DNA of 64,000 nucleotides. Source: Gammaproteobacteria bacterium. GTDB lineage: Bacteria > Pseudomonadota > Gammaproteobacteria > JABCZS01. This document shows, in pieces, positions 10,568 to 17,889 of this stretch; within the stretch, counting starts at the first letter, position 1; each line of letters opens with the position of its first letter. A model generated the notes under the pieces. The model was given only the letters and a program-made list of their open reading frames with translations. It was not told the origin of the DNA and did no database searches. The stretch spans positions 1-64,000 of the forward strand of contig JABCZS010000005.1 of the NCBI GenBank assembly GCA_013289605.1, given 5' to 3'. Both the position numbers and the translations under genes were made by a program.

Positions 10568-11118
10568 GATTTATCTTGATATGATTTTTTCGCAAAAATA
10601 CTATAAATGACAGAGTCTCGCATAGTCCCATCGGGGCGTTGCATGTGGTTGATAATAATATCTTGTTGTGCAGCACCCAATTTTTCCACGGCTTTGCGTG
10701 AGCGTAAATTTAAACGGTCAATCACAAAATTAACTTGAGAAAAATGTGCTGTATCAAATAAATAGTTTAATAGCATGTGTTTGACGATGGTATTAATCCC
10801 TTTGCCCCAATAATCAGGATGCAACCAGGTGTAACCTATAGTGATTTGCTGGGGGGCGTCTATATCATAAAAACTCGTCGAGCCTATGACTTTATGTTGA
10901 TAATGAATGACAAATGGGATCCGCTTGCCCTGTTTTTGTTGTCGCAAAGCGTGTTCAAACCATTTCGCGCGAAATTCTTTTGGATCACTAAAATTGGGAT
11001 TTTGGATCCAGATACGCAAGTCTTGCGCAATTATTTCGAGTGCAGTGTCATCTTTTGGGGTGAGTACTGATAACAGAATGTCATCTGTTTCCAAGGTGAA
11101 GGATTCGGTTATATGCAT
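10555..11118 (-). CDS. GNAT-family N-acetyltransferase, RimJ/RimL type
   Basis: 187 aa from ATG 11118, preceded by AGGA 8 nt upstream. The longer frame to 11145 lacks a better site. The GNAT fold shows IGYTWLHPDYWGKGINT (acetyl-CoA loop region, Q/RxxGxG-like) and FVIDRLNLRSRKAVEKLGA (motif B). It resembles RimJ/RimL enzymes that acetylate protein N-termini or small molecules; the substrate cannot be told. The last residues (SLFE, stop) are encoded inside a palindromic repeat arm, suggesting the original C-terminus was replaced when the repeat arrived. Confidence 0.88.
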   Translation of the reverse strand: MHITESFTLETDDILLSVLTPKDDTALEIIAQDLRIWIQNPNFSDPKEFRAKWFEHALRQQKQGKRIPFVIHYQHKVIGSTSFYDIDAPQQITIGYTWLHPDYWGKGINTIVKHMLLNYLFDTAHFSQVNFVIDRLNLRSRKAVEKLGAAQQDIIINHMQRPDGTMRDSVIYSIFAKKSYQDKSLFE

Positions 11119-11160
11119 TATTAAGTTCCTGCTTAATCTTGTCAATGATGATGAATTAAG

Positions 11161-11218
11161 CTGTATCCTTCGGTAGAAGTACAGTTTTATTATAATCTGT
11201 ACTTCTACAGAAGGATAG
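11161..11218. repeat. Perfect-type hairpin between mutM and the acetyltransferase gene
   Basis: CTGTATCCTTCGGTAGAAGT.. (11161-11184) pairs with 11197-11218 (CTGTACTTCTACAGAAGGAT..), with two mismatches and a 12-nt AT loop. It lies downstream of mutM and upstream of the acetyltransferase gene on the same strand. No T-run follows. It is not related in sequence to family 1. Confidence 0.8.
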
Positions 11219-11258
11219 TTTTATTGGAATCGGTACTGAGCTTGGGGTTCTTTTCTTC

Positions 11259-12068
11259 TCAAACCTGACAGCAGGGGCAAAACACAGTATTACGTTTACC
11301 GATTTCCATCCCAATTAGTGTGGTTTTACACTGCGTACAAGGTTGATTCGCGCGGCCATACACATGTAAGTGTTGTGAAAAATAACCGGGTTTGCCTTCG
11401 CTGCTGAGAAAATCTTTTAAGGTGGTGCCGCCTTGTTTGATGGCTTTACGTAAGATGATTTTGATATGATGAACTAATGTTTCGTATTGTGAGGGTGTGA
11501 CGCAACTAGACGGTGTAAGCGGATGTATTCCTGCTAAAAATAAAGCTTCATTGGCGTAAATATTGCCTACGCCTACGACTATTTTCTGATCCATAATAAA
11601 TAATTTTACGGCGATTTTTTTATTGACTGCACGCTGATGTAAATAATCGCCAGAAAAATCTGCGGTTAACGGCTCGGGGCCTAAATGAGCGAGTAAGGCC
11701 TGTTGTGTGGGATCTTCTGTCCATAAAAACGCACCAAAGCGTCTGGGGTCCGTGTAGCGTAATACTATTGAATCAAGCACTACATCCACATGATCATGTT
11801 TTTGTGGCGGTGTAGGGGTGGTTAGGATGGAAAGCCGCCCAGACATGCCTAGATGAATAATCAATGTGCCGTGGGTTAGCGTTACCAATAAATATTTGCC
11901 ACGGCGCTCAAGCTGAATAATTTTTTCACCCTGAAGACGCTGATGAATATCTTGGGCTATAGGCCAGCGCAGGCCATAATGCCGAATGATGACTTCGGTA
12001 ATGATCTTGTCAATCAGGTGCGGCGTGATACCCCGCAGGGTAGTTTCAACTTCAGGTAGTTCGGGCAT
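11259..12068 (-). CDS. mutM: Formamidopyrimidine-DNA glycosylase
   Basis: 269 aa. N-terminal MPELPEVETT supplies the catalytic Pro2 and Glu3. The beta-zone Lys lies in RRGKYLLV. The H2TH segment contains VGVGNIYANEALF. The C-terminal zinc finger CTQCK..CPCCQ is complete. It removes 8-oxoguanine and FaPy lesions with AP-lyase activity. The gene is single and isolated, flanked on both sides by palindromic repeats. Confidence 0.98.
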   Translation of the reverse strand: MPELPEVETTLRGITPHLIDKIITEVIIRHYGLRWPIAQDIHQRLQGEKIIQLERRGKYLLVTLTHGTLIIHLGMSGRLSILTTPTPPQKHDHVDVVLDSIVLRYTDPRRFGAFLWTEDPTQQALLAHLGPEPLTADFSGDYLHQRAVNKKIAVKLFIMDQKIVVGVGNIYANEALFLAGIHPLTPSSCVTPSQYETLVHHIKIILRKAIKQGGTTLKDFLSSEGKPGYFSQHLHVYGRANQPCTQCKTTLIGMEIGKRNTVFCPCCQV

Positions 12069-12152
12069 GGGGGTAGTATACGTGGGCGCACGCTATGCAG
12101 CAATGGCGCTGCAGGGCAGCGCCAAAGCCTGGTGTGATTTACAGAGGCTTGA

Positions 12153-12203
12153 GAAAAATGCGGCTGTTAGTGTATTTTAAATACGCTAACAGCCGCATTT
12201 TTC
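12153..12203. repeat. Family 1 palindrome, copy c (core-less)
   Basis: Arms 12153-12177 and 12179-12203 pair with one mismatch (GAAAAATGCGGCTGTTAG...), leaving a single-base loop. The family 1 core is absent. The outer consensus survives as GAGGCTT on the left and AAGTCCTC on the right. It lies between mutM and the CBS gene. Confidence 0.85.
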
Positions 12204-12215
12204 GTAAGTCCTCAC

Positions 12216-12641
12216 TTATTCTCTGCCACAGATCTTTTCTAAGACTTCCCCACTTAATTTAAGCTCATGTGCCCGCCCAGCCAGATCGCCTACGGATAAC
12301 ACGCCACTAAAACGTTTATCTTTATTGAGTACGATTAAACGGCGGATCTTCTTTGATTCCATCAATTGTATCGCTTGGATTAAATCATCGTCTTCAAAAC
12401 AATAACAGATGTCGGAAGTCATAAAATCCTTTACTTTAATTTTGCTGCAATCGGCATTTTGTGCGACACAACGTATCGTAATGTCTCTATCGGTTAAGGC
12501 GCCAATTAATTTATCGGTAGACTTATCGCCTACGGGTAAAAAGCCGATATTTTGTTTTTTCATTTCTAAAGCGGCTTGATAGATGGAGGCGTCAGGGGCA
12601 ATATATTCGTGTTTAGTATTCATAACGGCTTTGACTTTCAT
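12216..12641 (-). CDS. CBS-domain pair protein
   Basis: 141 aa made of two CBS motifs (a Bateman module) and nothing else. The first spans about 5-60, with IGFLPVGDKSTDKLIGALTD; the second about 70-130, with IRRLIVLNKDKRFSGVLS. Such proteins bind adenine nucleotides and regulate partners or sense energy state. No fused catalytic domain is present and the partner is unknown. AGGAG lies 8 nt before ATG 12641. It is probably a monocistronic gene. Confidence 0.93.
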   Translation of the reverse strand: MKVKAVMNTKHEYIAPDASIYQAALEMKKQNIGFLPVGDKSTDKLIGALTDRDITIRCVAQNADCSKIKVKDFMTSDICYCFEDDDLIQAIQLMESKKIRRLIVLNKDKRFSGVLSVGDLAGRAHELKLSGEVLEKICGRE

Positions 12642-12789
12642 TTTAAACTTCTCCTACATTTTTTTTATTTTACTCATTAAAGATAGTCGTGGACCTTGGA
12701 ATGCTCAAGGATGGGAAATGGCTTGAAATTTGATTTTATGATAAATATCAGTAAATTATTCTCAGGACTGGTGATGCGTCGCAGTCTAC

Positions 12790-12824
12790 AAAAAGAAAAT
12801 GCCTAGGGATGAGCCTAGGCATTT
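12790..12824 (-). terminator. Rho-independent terminator of the HU-like gene
   Basis: AAATGCCTAGG (12797-12807) and CCTAGGCATTT (12814-12824) form a perfect 11-bp stem with a 6-nt loop. Read on the minus strand it ends in TTTTCTTTTTG, a typical U-rich tail directly after the HU/H1-like gene. Confidence 0.9.
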
Positions 12825-12845
12825 CTTATCTGTATCATGGCAATA

Positions 12846-13343
12846 TTATTGTGCCATTTCTTTGAGTTTCTTCAATGCAAGTACTTTAACGACATTGCGA
12901 GCAGGTTTTGCTTTAAATGTAGTGGGTTCGCCAGTAAAGGGGTTAATGCCTTTACGTGCTTTAGTGGCAGGCTTATGGATCACTTTGATTTTTGCAAGAC
13001 CAGGCAGCGTGAATAGCTGTGGGCCACGACGTTTAATGTGTTGCTCAATCACATCATAAAGCGCTTCAAATACTGCACTCACTTCTTTTTTACTCACACC
13101 AGAGCATTCAGCTATGGTAGTTAATAATTGAGTTTTGCTGTAAACATTAGACACAGCAGGTGCAGGTTTCTTAACAGGTGCAACACTCACTTTTTTTGCA
13201 GCAACAACTTTAGTAGTTTTTGCTTTAGCGGGTGCTTTGCGTTTCACAGCAGGTTTTTTAGTAGTGGCTTTACGGCTTACGGCCTTAGTAGCAGGCTTTT
13301 TCACCGCGGGTTTACGTTTCGTTACTTTCTTTTTAACTGGCAT
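12846..13343 (-). CDS. HU-family DNA-binding protein with a histone H1-like Lys/Ala-rich tail
   Basis: 165 aa. Residues 1-65 consist almost only of Lys, Ala, Pro, Thr, Val and Arg in KKPA/KRKAPAK repeats, like eukaryotic H1 or AlgP tails. Residues from about 68 form a bacterial HU/IHF fold (YSKTQLLTTIAECSGVSKKEV, FTLPGLAKIKV, GINPFTGEPTTFKAKPARNVVKV), including the DNA-intercalating arm with Pro. It is predicted to be a nucleoid-condensing protein. AAGGAGATAAGG precedes the ATG. The gene is single, has its own strong terminator, and its 5' side is a family 1 palindrome shared with the divergent rplM promoter region. Confidence 0.95.
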   Translation of the reverse strand: MPVKKKVTKRKPAVKKPATKAVSRKATTKKPAVKRKAPAKAKTTKVVAAKKVSVAPVKKPAPAVSNVYSKTQLLTTIAECSGVSKKEVSAVFEALYDVIEQHIKRRGPQLFTLPGLAKIKVIHKPATKARKGINPFTGEPTTFKAKPARNVVKVLALKKLKEMAQ

Positions 13344-13460
13344 TTCCTTATCTCCTTAGTGTATGCAGGATATCCTATAGACTATAAAATAGCATATTTT
13401 AGCTAACTTGTAAGTTTTTACCCCAGATAGAGAAAAAAGCGCATAGGGCAATGATAAGCC

Positions 13461-13555
13461 AGGACTTGCGAAAAATGCGACGGTTAGTATTTTTTTGCTC
13501 AGGGCTGTCGCAAAATCGCCAAAAAATACTAACCGTCGCATTTTTCATAAGTCCT
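13461..13555. repeat. Family 1 palindrome, copy d
   Basis: Arms 13461-13495 and 13521-13555 (35 nt) pair with one mismatch: AGGACTTGCGAAAAATGCG, then ACGGTTAGTATT. The 25-nt loop contains GGCTGTCGCAAAATCGCC. It lies between the divergent HU-like gene and rplM, upstream of the predicted rplM promoter. Confidence 0.95.
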
Positions 13556-13625
13556 AAAGCTTATGGTAGTATGAACGGTCGTTGAGGCGTTTTGACAAAA
13601 AAAACATTTGATTGCGTATTTGGCC

Positions 13626-13654
13626 TTGTATCGCGCGCTGAGCTGTCGTAGAAT
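13626..13654 (+). promoter_or_regulatory. Predicted sigma-70 promoter of rplM-rpsI
   Basis: TTGTAT (13626-13631), 17-nt spacer, TAGAAT (13649-13654). The predicted transcript has a leader of about 100 nt before rplM. A TTGACA at 13592-13597 lacks a good -10 at the right distance. Confidence 0.55.
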
Positions 13655-13761
13655 GTGGCTCTTTAAATTATGAATATGAATTAATGGGTGGTAAGTGGGA
13701 CCCTCAAAGCAGGGTGTTAACTTACACACAGGTCTTTTTTTTCTATTTGGGAATTGAATGT

Positions 13762-14190
13762 ATGAAAACAATGAGCGCTAAAGCCAATGAAGTAAGACGT
13801 CGCTGGTATTTAGTGGATGCTGCAGATAAGGTATTAGGACGGTTGGCCGTTGAGATTGCGGTAAGATTACGGGGCAAACATAAAGCGATATTCACGCCAC
13901 ATGTGGATACAGGCGATTATATTGTCGTGGTGAATGCTTCTAAAATACGCGTCACCGGTAAAAAAGCGACGGATAAAAAATATCACCATTATTCCGGTTA
14001 TCCAGGCGGGCTGAAAACGTCTAGTTTTACCCAGTTACAGAATCGTCACCCTGAGCGCGTCATTGAATTGGCCGTTAAAGGCATGCTTCCCAAAGGGCCG
14101 TTGGGACGAGAAATGTTTCGTAAATTAAAAGTGTATGCAGGCAACGAGCATCCTCATACCGGTCAGCAACCTGAAGAAGCTCCATTCTAG
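13762..14190 (+). CDS. rplM: 50S ribosomal protein L13
   Basis: 142 aa from ATG 13762, exactly the E. coli length. The frame is open back to 13684, but MKT.SAK..EV.R.WYLVDA matches the conserved start. [16 protein letters not shown] and [16 protein letters not shown] are signature segments. It assembles early in the large ribosomal subunit. rpsI follows after 15 nt, the standard L13-S9 operon. Confidence 0.98.
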   Translation: MKTMSAKANEVRRRWYLVDAADKVLGRLAVEIAVRLRGKHKAIFTPHVDTGDYIVVVNASKIRVTGKKATDKKYHHYSGYPGGLKTSSFTQLQNRHPERVIELAVKGMLPKGPLGREMFRKLKVYAGNEHPHTGQQPEEAPF

Positions 14191-14205
14191 TTTTAGGAAA
14201 AAAAT

Positions 14206-14631
14206 ATGGCAGAATTACATCAATTTTATGGTACCGGGCGACGCAAAAGTGCGAGCGCACGGGTTTTTTTACGCCGCGGTAGCGGACGTATCGTGGTTAA
14301 CCAAAAGCCACTTGAAGAATTTTTTCAGCGTGTGCCGCATCAAATATTAGTATTAGAGCCCCTCAAAGCGGTGGAGTTAGAGGGTAAGTTTGATATCGTG
14401 ATCACCGTGCGCGGTGGCGGAAATACCGGACAAGCCGGCGCGGCACGTCATGGCTTAGCCCGTGCCCTGGTGGCATACGATGAAGATGATCGTGAAGGCG
14501 GCAGTGGTGCCTTAGGTTTACGTAAAACACTAGGCAGTTTAGGTTTCTTAACGCGCGACTCACGTAAAGTTGAACGTAAGAAAGTCGGTCGTCCTAAAGC
14601 ACGTAAAGCGAAACAATTCTCTAAACGTTAA
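14206..14631 (+). CDS. rpsI: 30S ribosomal protein S9 with a 10-residue insertion
   Basis: 141 aa versus about 130 in E. coli. The N-terminal [14 protein letters not shown] and C-terminal [11 protein letters not shown] (tail reaching the P site) are normal. The extra length lies between ARALVAYDE and [16 protein letters not shown], where a Gly-rich [20 protein letters not shown] replaces the roughly 10 residues found in E. coli. AGGAAAAAA precedes the ATG. Second gene of the rplM-rpsI operon. Confidence 0.98.
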   Translation: MAELHQFYGTGRRKSASARVFLRRGSGRIVVNQKPLEEFFQRVPHQILVLEPLKAVELEGKFDIVITVRGGGNTGQAGAARHGLARALVAYDEDDREGGSGALGLRKTLGSLGFLTRDSRKVERKKVGRPKARKAKQFSKR

Positions 14632-14658
14632 GATTGTTGTACAGGTGATACCCCTAAA

Positions 14659-14680
14659 GAGGCGCGATAATTCGCGCCTC
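14659..14680 (+). terminator. Hairpin after rpsI
   Basis: GAGGCGCG (14659-14666) pairs perfectly with CGCGCCTC (14673-14680) around ATAATT. No strong T-run follows, so it may be a partial terminator or mRNA-stabilising structure between rpsI and petA. Confidence 0.5.
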
Positions 14681-14772
14681 AAGACTTTGCACACCAGGCT
14701 GTGCATAAGCCATTGCAAGCGCGAATTTATTTTGCGCACAGCATAAATGAAAGCTTCAAGGAGACAGTGCGC

Positions 14773-15363
14773 ATGAGCGAACAGGATATTAACGTCGGAC
14801 GGCGACGTTTTTTGACTGCGGCTACCAGTGTAATTGGTGGGATAGGTGTGGCATATGTCGCTGTTCCATTTATTGCCTCATGGCAACCGAGTGCGCGTGC
14901 ACAGGCTGCAGGCGCCCCAGTGGAAGTCAATATCAGTAAATTAACCGTGGGCCAACAACTCACCGTGGAATGGCGGGGTAAACCCGTGTGGATCATTAAT
15001 CGCAGCGATGCGATGCTGGGAGAATTACCCAAACTCGATTCACAATTACGTGATCCTTACTCAGAAGTGCCTCAGCAGCCTCCTTACGCTAAAAATGAAT
15101 ACCGCTCGATTAAACCCAATATTTTTGTCGCCGTAGGGTTATGCACCCATTTAGGCTGCGTGCCGACTTATCGTCCCGACGTAGGCAGTGTTTCAGATAC
15201 TTGGCCCGGCGGATTTTTCTGTCCGTGTCATGGCTCTTCGTTTGATTTAGCAGGACGTGTGTTTAAAGGCGTGCCTGCGCCCACAAATTTAGAAATCCCA
15301 CCTTATGAATACCTAAGCGATCATGTCATTGTGATTGGTACGGACAAGGAGAAAACCGCGTGA
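14773..15363 (+). CDS. petA: Ubiquinol-cytochrome c reductase iron-sulfur (Rieske) subunit
   Basis: 196 aa from ATG 14773 with AAGGAGA 8 nt upstream. The frame is open to 14701 but has no better site. A Tat-type N-terminus (GRRRFLTAATS) leads into one transmembrane anchor. CTHLGC and CPCHGS provide the Cys/His ligands of the 2Fe-2S cluster. It carries electrons from ubiquinol to cytochrome c1 in complex III. The stop overlaps the GTG start of petB by 4 nt. Confidence 0.98.
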   Translation: MSEQDINVGRRRFLTAATSVIGGIGVAYVAVPFIASWQPSARAQAAGAPVEVNISKLTVGQQLTVEWRGKPVWIINRSDAMLGELPKLDSQLRDPYSEVPQQPPYAKNEYRSIKPNIFVAVGLCTHLGCVPTYRPDVGSVSDTWPGGFFCPCHGSSFDLAGRVFKGVPAPTNLEIPPYEYLSDHVIVIGTDKEKTA

Positions 15364-16580
15364 GTAAGATGTTGACCAATTTGCTCTATTGGGTGGATGC
15401 GCGCATGCCGGTGATTAAAACCTGGAATACGCATATGGGTCAATATTATGCCCCGAAAAATTTTAATTTTTGGTATATCTTTGGTGTGCTGGCCATTGTC
15501 GTATTGGTGATTCAATTTGTTTCTGGCATTTGGTTGGCCATGAATTATACCCCGACCGAGACCGGCGCTTTTGCGTCTGTTGAATACATTATGCGGGACA
15601 TGAATTACGGCTGGTTGATCCGTTACATGCATACGACCGGGGCTTCATTCTTCTTTATTGTGGTGTACTTGCATATGTTTCGGGCCATCATTTATGGCTC
15701 ATCCCGTAAACCTCGCGAATTGATTTGGTTAATCGGCATGGCCATATTTATAGTCTTAATGGCGGCCGCTTTTACCGGTTATTTATTGCCTTGGGGACAA
15801 ATGTCTTTTTGGGGCGCTCAAGTGATCACGTCCTTATTTGGTGCCATTCCCTATATCGGTGAAGATTTAATGACTTTTGTACGAGGTGATTACAATGTTT
15901 CCGGTACCACGCTTAATCGTTATTTTGCCTTGCATGTGGTGGTCTTTCCGATCATTTTATTGATTTTGGTGTACTTGCATATTATTGCGCTGCATACCGT
16001 AGGATCGAATAATCCTGATGGCATCGAGATCAAAAAACTAACTGACAGTGAAGGGCACCCCTTAGATGGCATCCGGTTTCATCCTTATTACACCGTAAAA
16101 GATTTAGTGGGCGTTGTGATCTTTTTAATTATTTTCTCTGCTGTGATGTTTTTCCACCCGGAAATGAATGGATTTTTTATTGAATATGCCAACTATGCCC
16201 CGGCGGATTGGTTGAAAACTCCGGAACATGTGGCGCCGGTATGGTATATGACACCGTTTTACTCGGTGCTGCGTGCCGTGCCCAATAAATTAGGCGGTGT
16301 GATGGCGATGGGTGCTGCGATTGCCTTTCTATTTGTGATCCCCTGGTTGGATCGCTCTAAGGTTAAATCGATACGTTACCGTGGCATCTATTTTAAGATT
16401 GCGATTACCGTGTTTGTCATCAGTTTTGTAGTCTTGGCTTATTTAGGTACTCAATCCCCCTCAGCGGTTAAGACCTTGTTGGCGCGTATATTTACCATTA
16501 CTTACTTTTTATTCTTTATTTTGATGCCGGTATATACCTACTTTGATAAAACGAAACCCGTGCCAGAGAGGGTGCGATAA
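15360..16580 (+). CDS. petB: Cytochrome b of complex III
   Basis: 406 aa, eight or so transmembrane helices. The start is GTG at 15360, overlapping the petA stop (GTGA). Haem-ligating His residues lie in RYMHTTGASFF/YLHMFR and in RYFALHVVVFP..YLHIIALH. The PEWY quinol-oxidation motif region appears as a modified APVWYMTPFYSVLRAVPNK, so the usual PEWY reads PVWY here. It forms the membrane core that oxidises ubiquinol. petC starts immediately after the stop. Confidence 0.98.
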   Translation: MSKMLTNLLYWVDARMPVIKTWNTHMGQYYAPKNFNFWYIFGVLAIVVLVIQFVSGIWLAMNYTPTETGAFASVEYIMRDMNYGWLIRYMHTTGASFFFIVVYLHMFRAIIYGSSRKPRELIWLIGMAIFIVLMAAAFTGYLLPWGQMSFWGAQVITSLFGAIPYIGEDLMTFVRGDYNVSGTTLNRYFALHVVVFPIILLILVYLHIIALHTVGSNNPDGIEIKKLTDSEGHPLDGIRFHPYYTVKDLVGVVIFLIIFSAVMFFHPEMNGFFIEYANYAPADWLKTPEHVAPVWYMTPFYSVLRAVPNKLGGVMAMGAAIAFLFVIPWLDRSKVKSIRYRGIYFKIAITVFVISFVVLAYLGTQSPSAVKTLLARIFTITYFLFFILMPVYTYFDKTKPVPERVR

Positions 16581-17372
16581 ATGTTAACACTTAAACGGTT
16601 GCTCATTATATTCTGCGCTCCAGCATTACTCCTGATAAGTCATCTGGGATTTGCCGCAGGCCCAGTGACATTTTTACATGACATGCCTAAAATCGATCCG
16701 ACTGACCAGGCCTCTTTGCAGCGCGGTGCCAAATATTATATGAACTATTGCAGTGGTTGTCATAGTTTGCAATTTATGCGCTATGAACGTATGGCCAAAG
16801 ACATCGGACTCACCGATGACAAAGGTGAAGTCATGGCCGATGTCGTTAAGGCGAATTTGATGTTTTCTAGCAAACGGATAGGCGATCAAATTTTAGTAGC
16901 GATGCCTAGTGAGGAAGCGCGGCATTGGTTTGGTGTAGCCCCTCCTGATTTAACTTTAGCTTCACCGCATCGTTCTAATAAATGGCTTTATAATTATTTG
17001 CTGTCTTTTTATGTCGATGATAAAAAAACCTGGGGCGTGAATAATGTGGTCTTCCCTGATGTTGCAATGCCGAATGTATTATTGGCCTTACAAGGTGAGC
17101 AAGAACCGATTTATGAAACACGTCAATTAACTGTTGAAGGTCAAACCGTAGAGCATAAAACGGTCACTGGACTTAAATTGATAAAACCGGGTGAATTAAG
17201 TCCTAAAGAATTTCAAGCCCTCGTTTATGATCTGGTTAATTTTATGGCCTATGTGGGCGATCCTATAAAAGTTCAGCGTGAACGCATGGGAGTTGCCGTT
17301 ATTTTATTCTTGTTGGCGCTTTTAGTGTTTGCCTATTTATTAAAGCGTGAATATTGGAAAGACATTAAATAA
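16581..17372 (+). CDS. petC: Cytochrome c1 of complex III
   Basis: 263 aa. Signal peptide (residues 1-25), then CSGCHSLQFMRYERM with the covalent haem-binding CxxCH. Methionine ligand candidates occur in VAMPSEEA/VAMPNVL. A C-terminal anchor helix (AVILFLLALLVFAYLLKREYW) tethers it to the inner membrane. It starts directly after the petB stop. Completes the petABC operon, positioned after rpsI as in many gammaproteobacteria. Confidence 0.97.
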   Translation: MLTLKRLLIIFCAPALLLISHLGFAAGPVTFLHDMPKIDPTDQASLQRGAKYYMNYCSGCHSLQFMRYERMAKDIGLTDDKGEVMADVVKANLMFSSKRIGDQILVAMPSEEARHWFGVAPPDLTLASPHRSNKWLYNYLLSFYVDDKKTWGVNNVVFPDVAMPNVLLALQGEQEPIYETRQLTVEGQTVEHKTVTGLKLIKPGELSPKEFQALVYDLVNFMAYVGDPIKVQRERMGVAVILFLLALLVFAYLLKREYWKDIK

Positions 17373-17446
17373 TGAGGGGCTATCAAGTAAGCCCCTAAAG
17401 TCCGACCAGTCTCAAGTCTGTACTTAAATCTTTAAAGTAGGAGAGG

Positions 17447-17842
17447 ATGATGACCTCTAGTCGCCCATACTTAATACGTGCGCTTTATGAATGGATAGTT
17501 GATAATTATTTAACGCCCCATTTATTAGTCAATGCACAAGTCCCTCATGTCAGCGTACCGGAACAGTACATTAAAGAGGGACGTATCGTCTTGAATGTAG
17601 GTCCGAATGCGGTAGAAGATTTGCTTATTGCCAATGAAGCCGTCAGCTTTAGCGCGCGGTTTAATGAAGGGGTGCGCGATCTTTATGTCCCCACTCAAGC
17701 GATACTCGCAATTTATGCCAGTGAAAATGGCCGGGGCATGTTCTTTAGTGATGAAGATGAATTTGACGATGAGGGTGGCACGACCAGCACAGGCTCGGGT
17801 GTGGTGCGTAAAGGTAAACCCGATTTAAAAGTGGTTAAGTAA
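17447..17842 (+). CDS. sspB: ClpXP adaptor, stringent starvation protein B
   Basis: 131 aa. SRPYLIRALYEWIVDNYLTPHLLV, GRIVLNVGPNAVEDL and ILAIYASENGRGMFF match SspB. The acidic/Gly linker is followed by the C-terminal PDLKVVK, the tail that docks on ClpX. It delivers ssrA-tagged proteins to ClpXP. AGGAGAGG precedes two tandem ATGs (17447 and 17450). It is normally preceded by sspA; here it directly follows petC with a 74-nt gap and no sspA. Confidence 0.96.
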   Translation: MMTSSRPYLIRALYEWIVDNYLTPHLLVNAQVPHVSVPEQYIKEGRIVLNVGPNAVEDLLIANEAVSFSARFNEGVRDLYVPTQAILAIYASENGRGMFFSDEDEFDDEGGTTSTGSGVVRKGKPDLKVVK

Positions 17843-17889
17843 ATACACAGATTAAATCCTATAATTATTAAGAAGTAGAGTAAACCGTT

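Noticed and set aside
13592-13597. TTGACA as the rplM -35
   Set aside because: No acceptable -10 lies 16-18 nt downstream, whereas TTGTAT-N17-TAGAAT lies closer to the gene.
13684-13761. N-terminal extension of rplM
   Set aside because: The conserved L13 start is at 13762; the extra codons belong to the leader.
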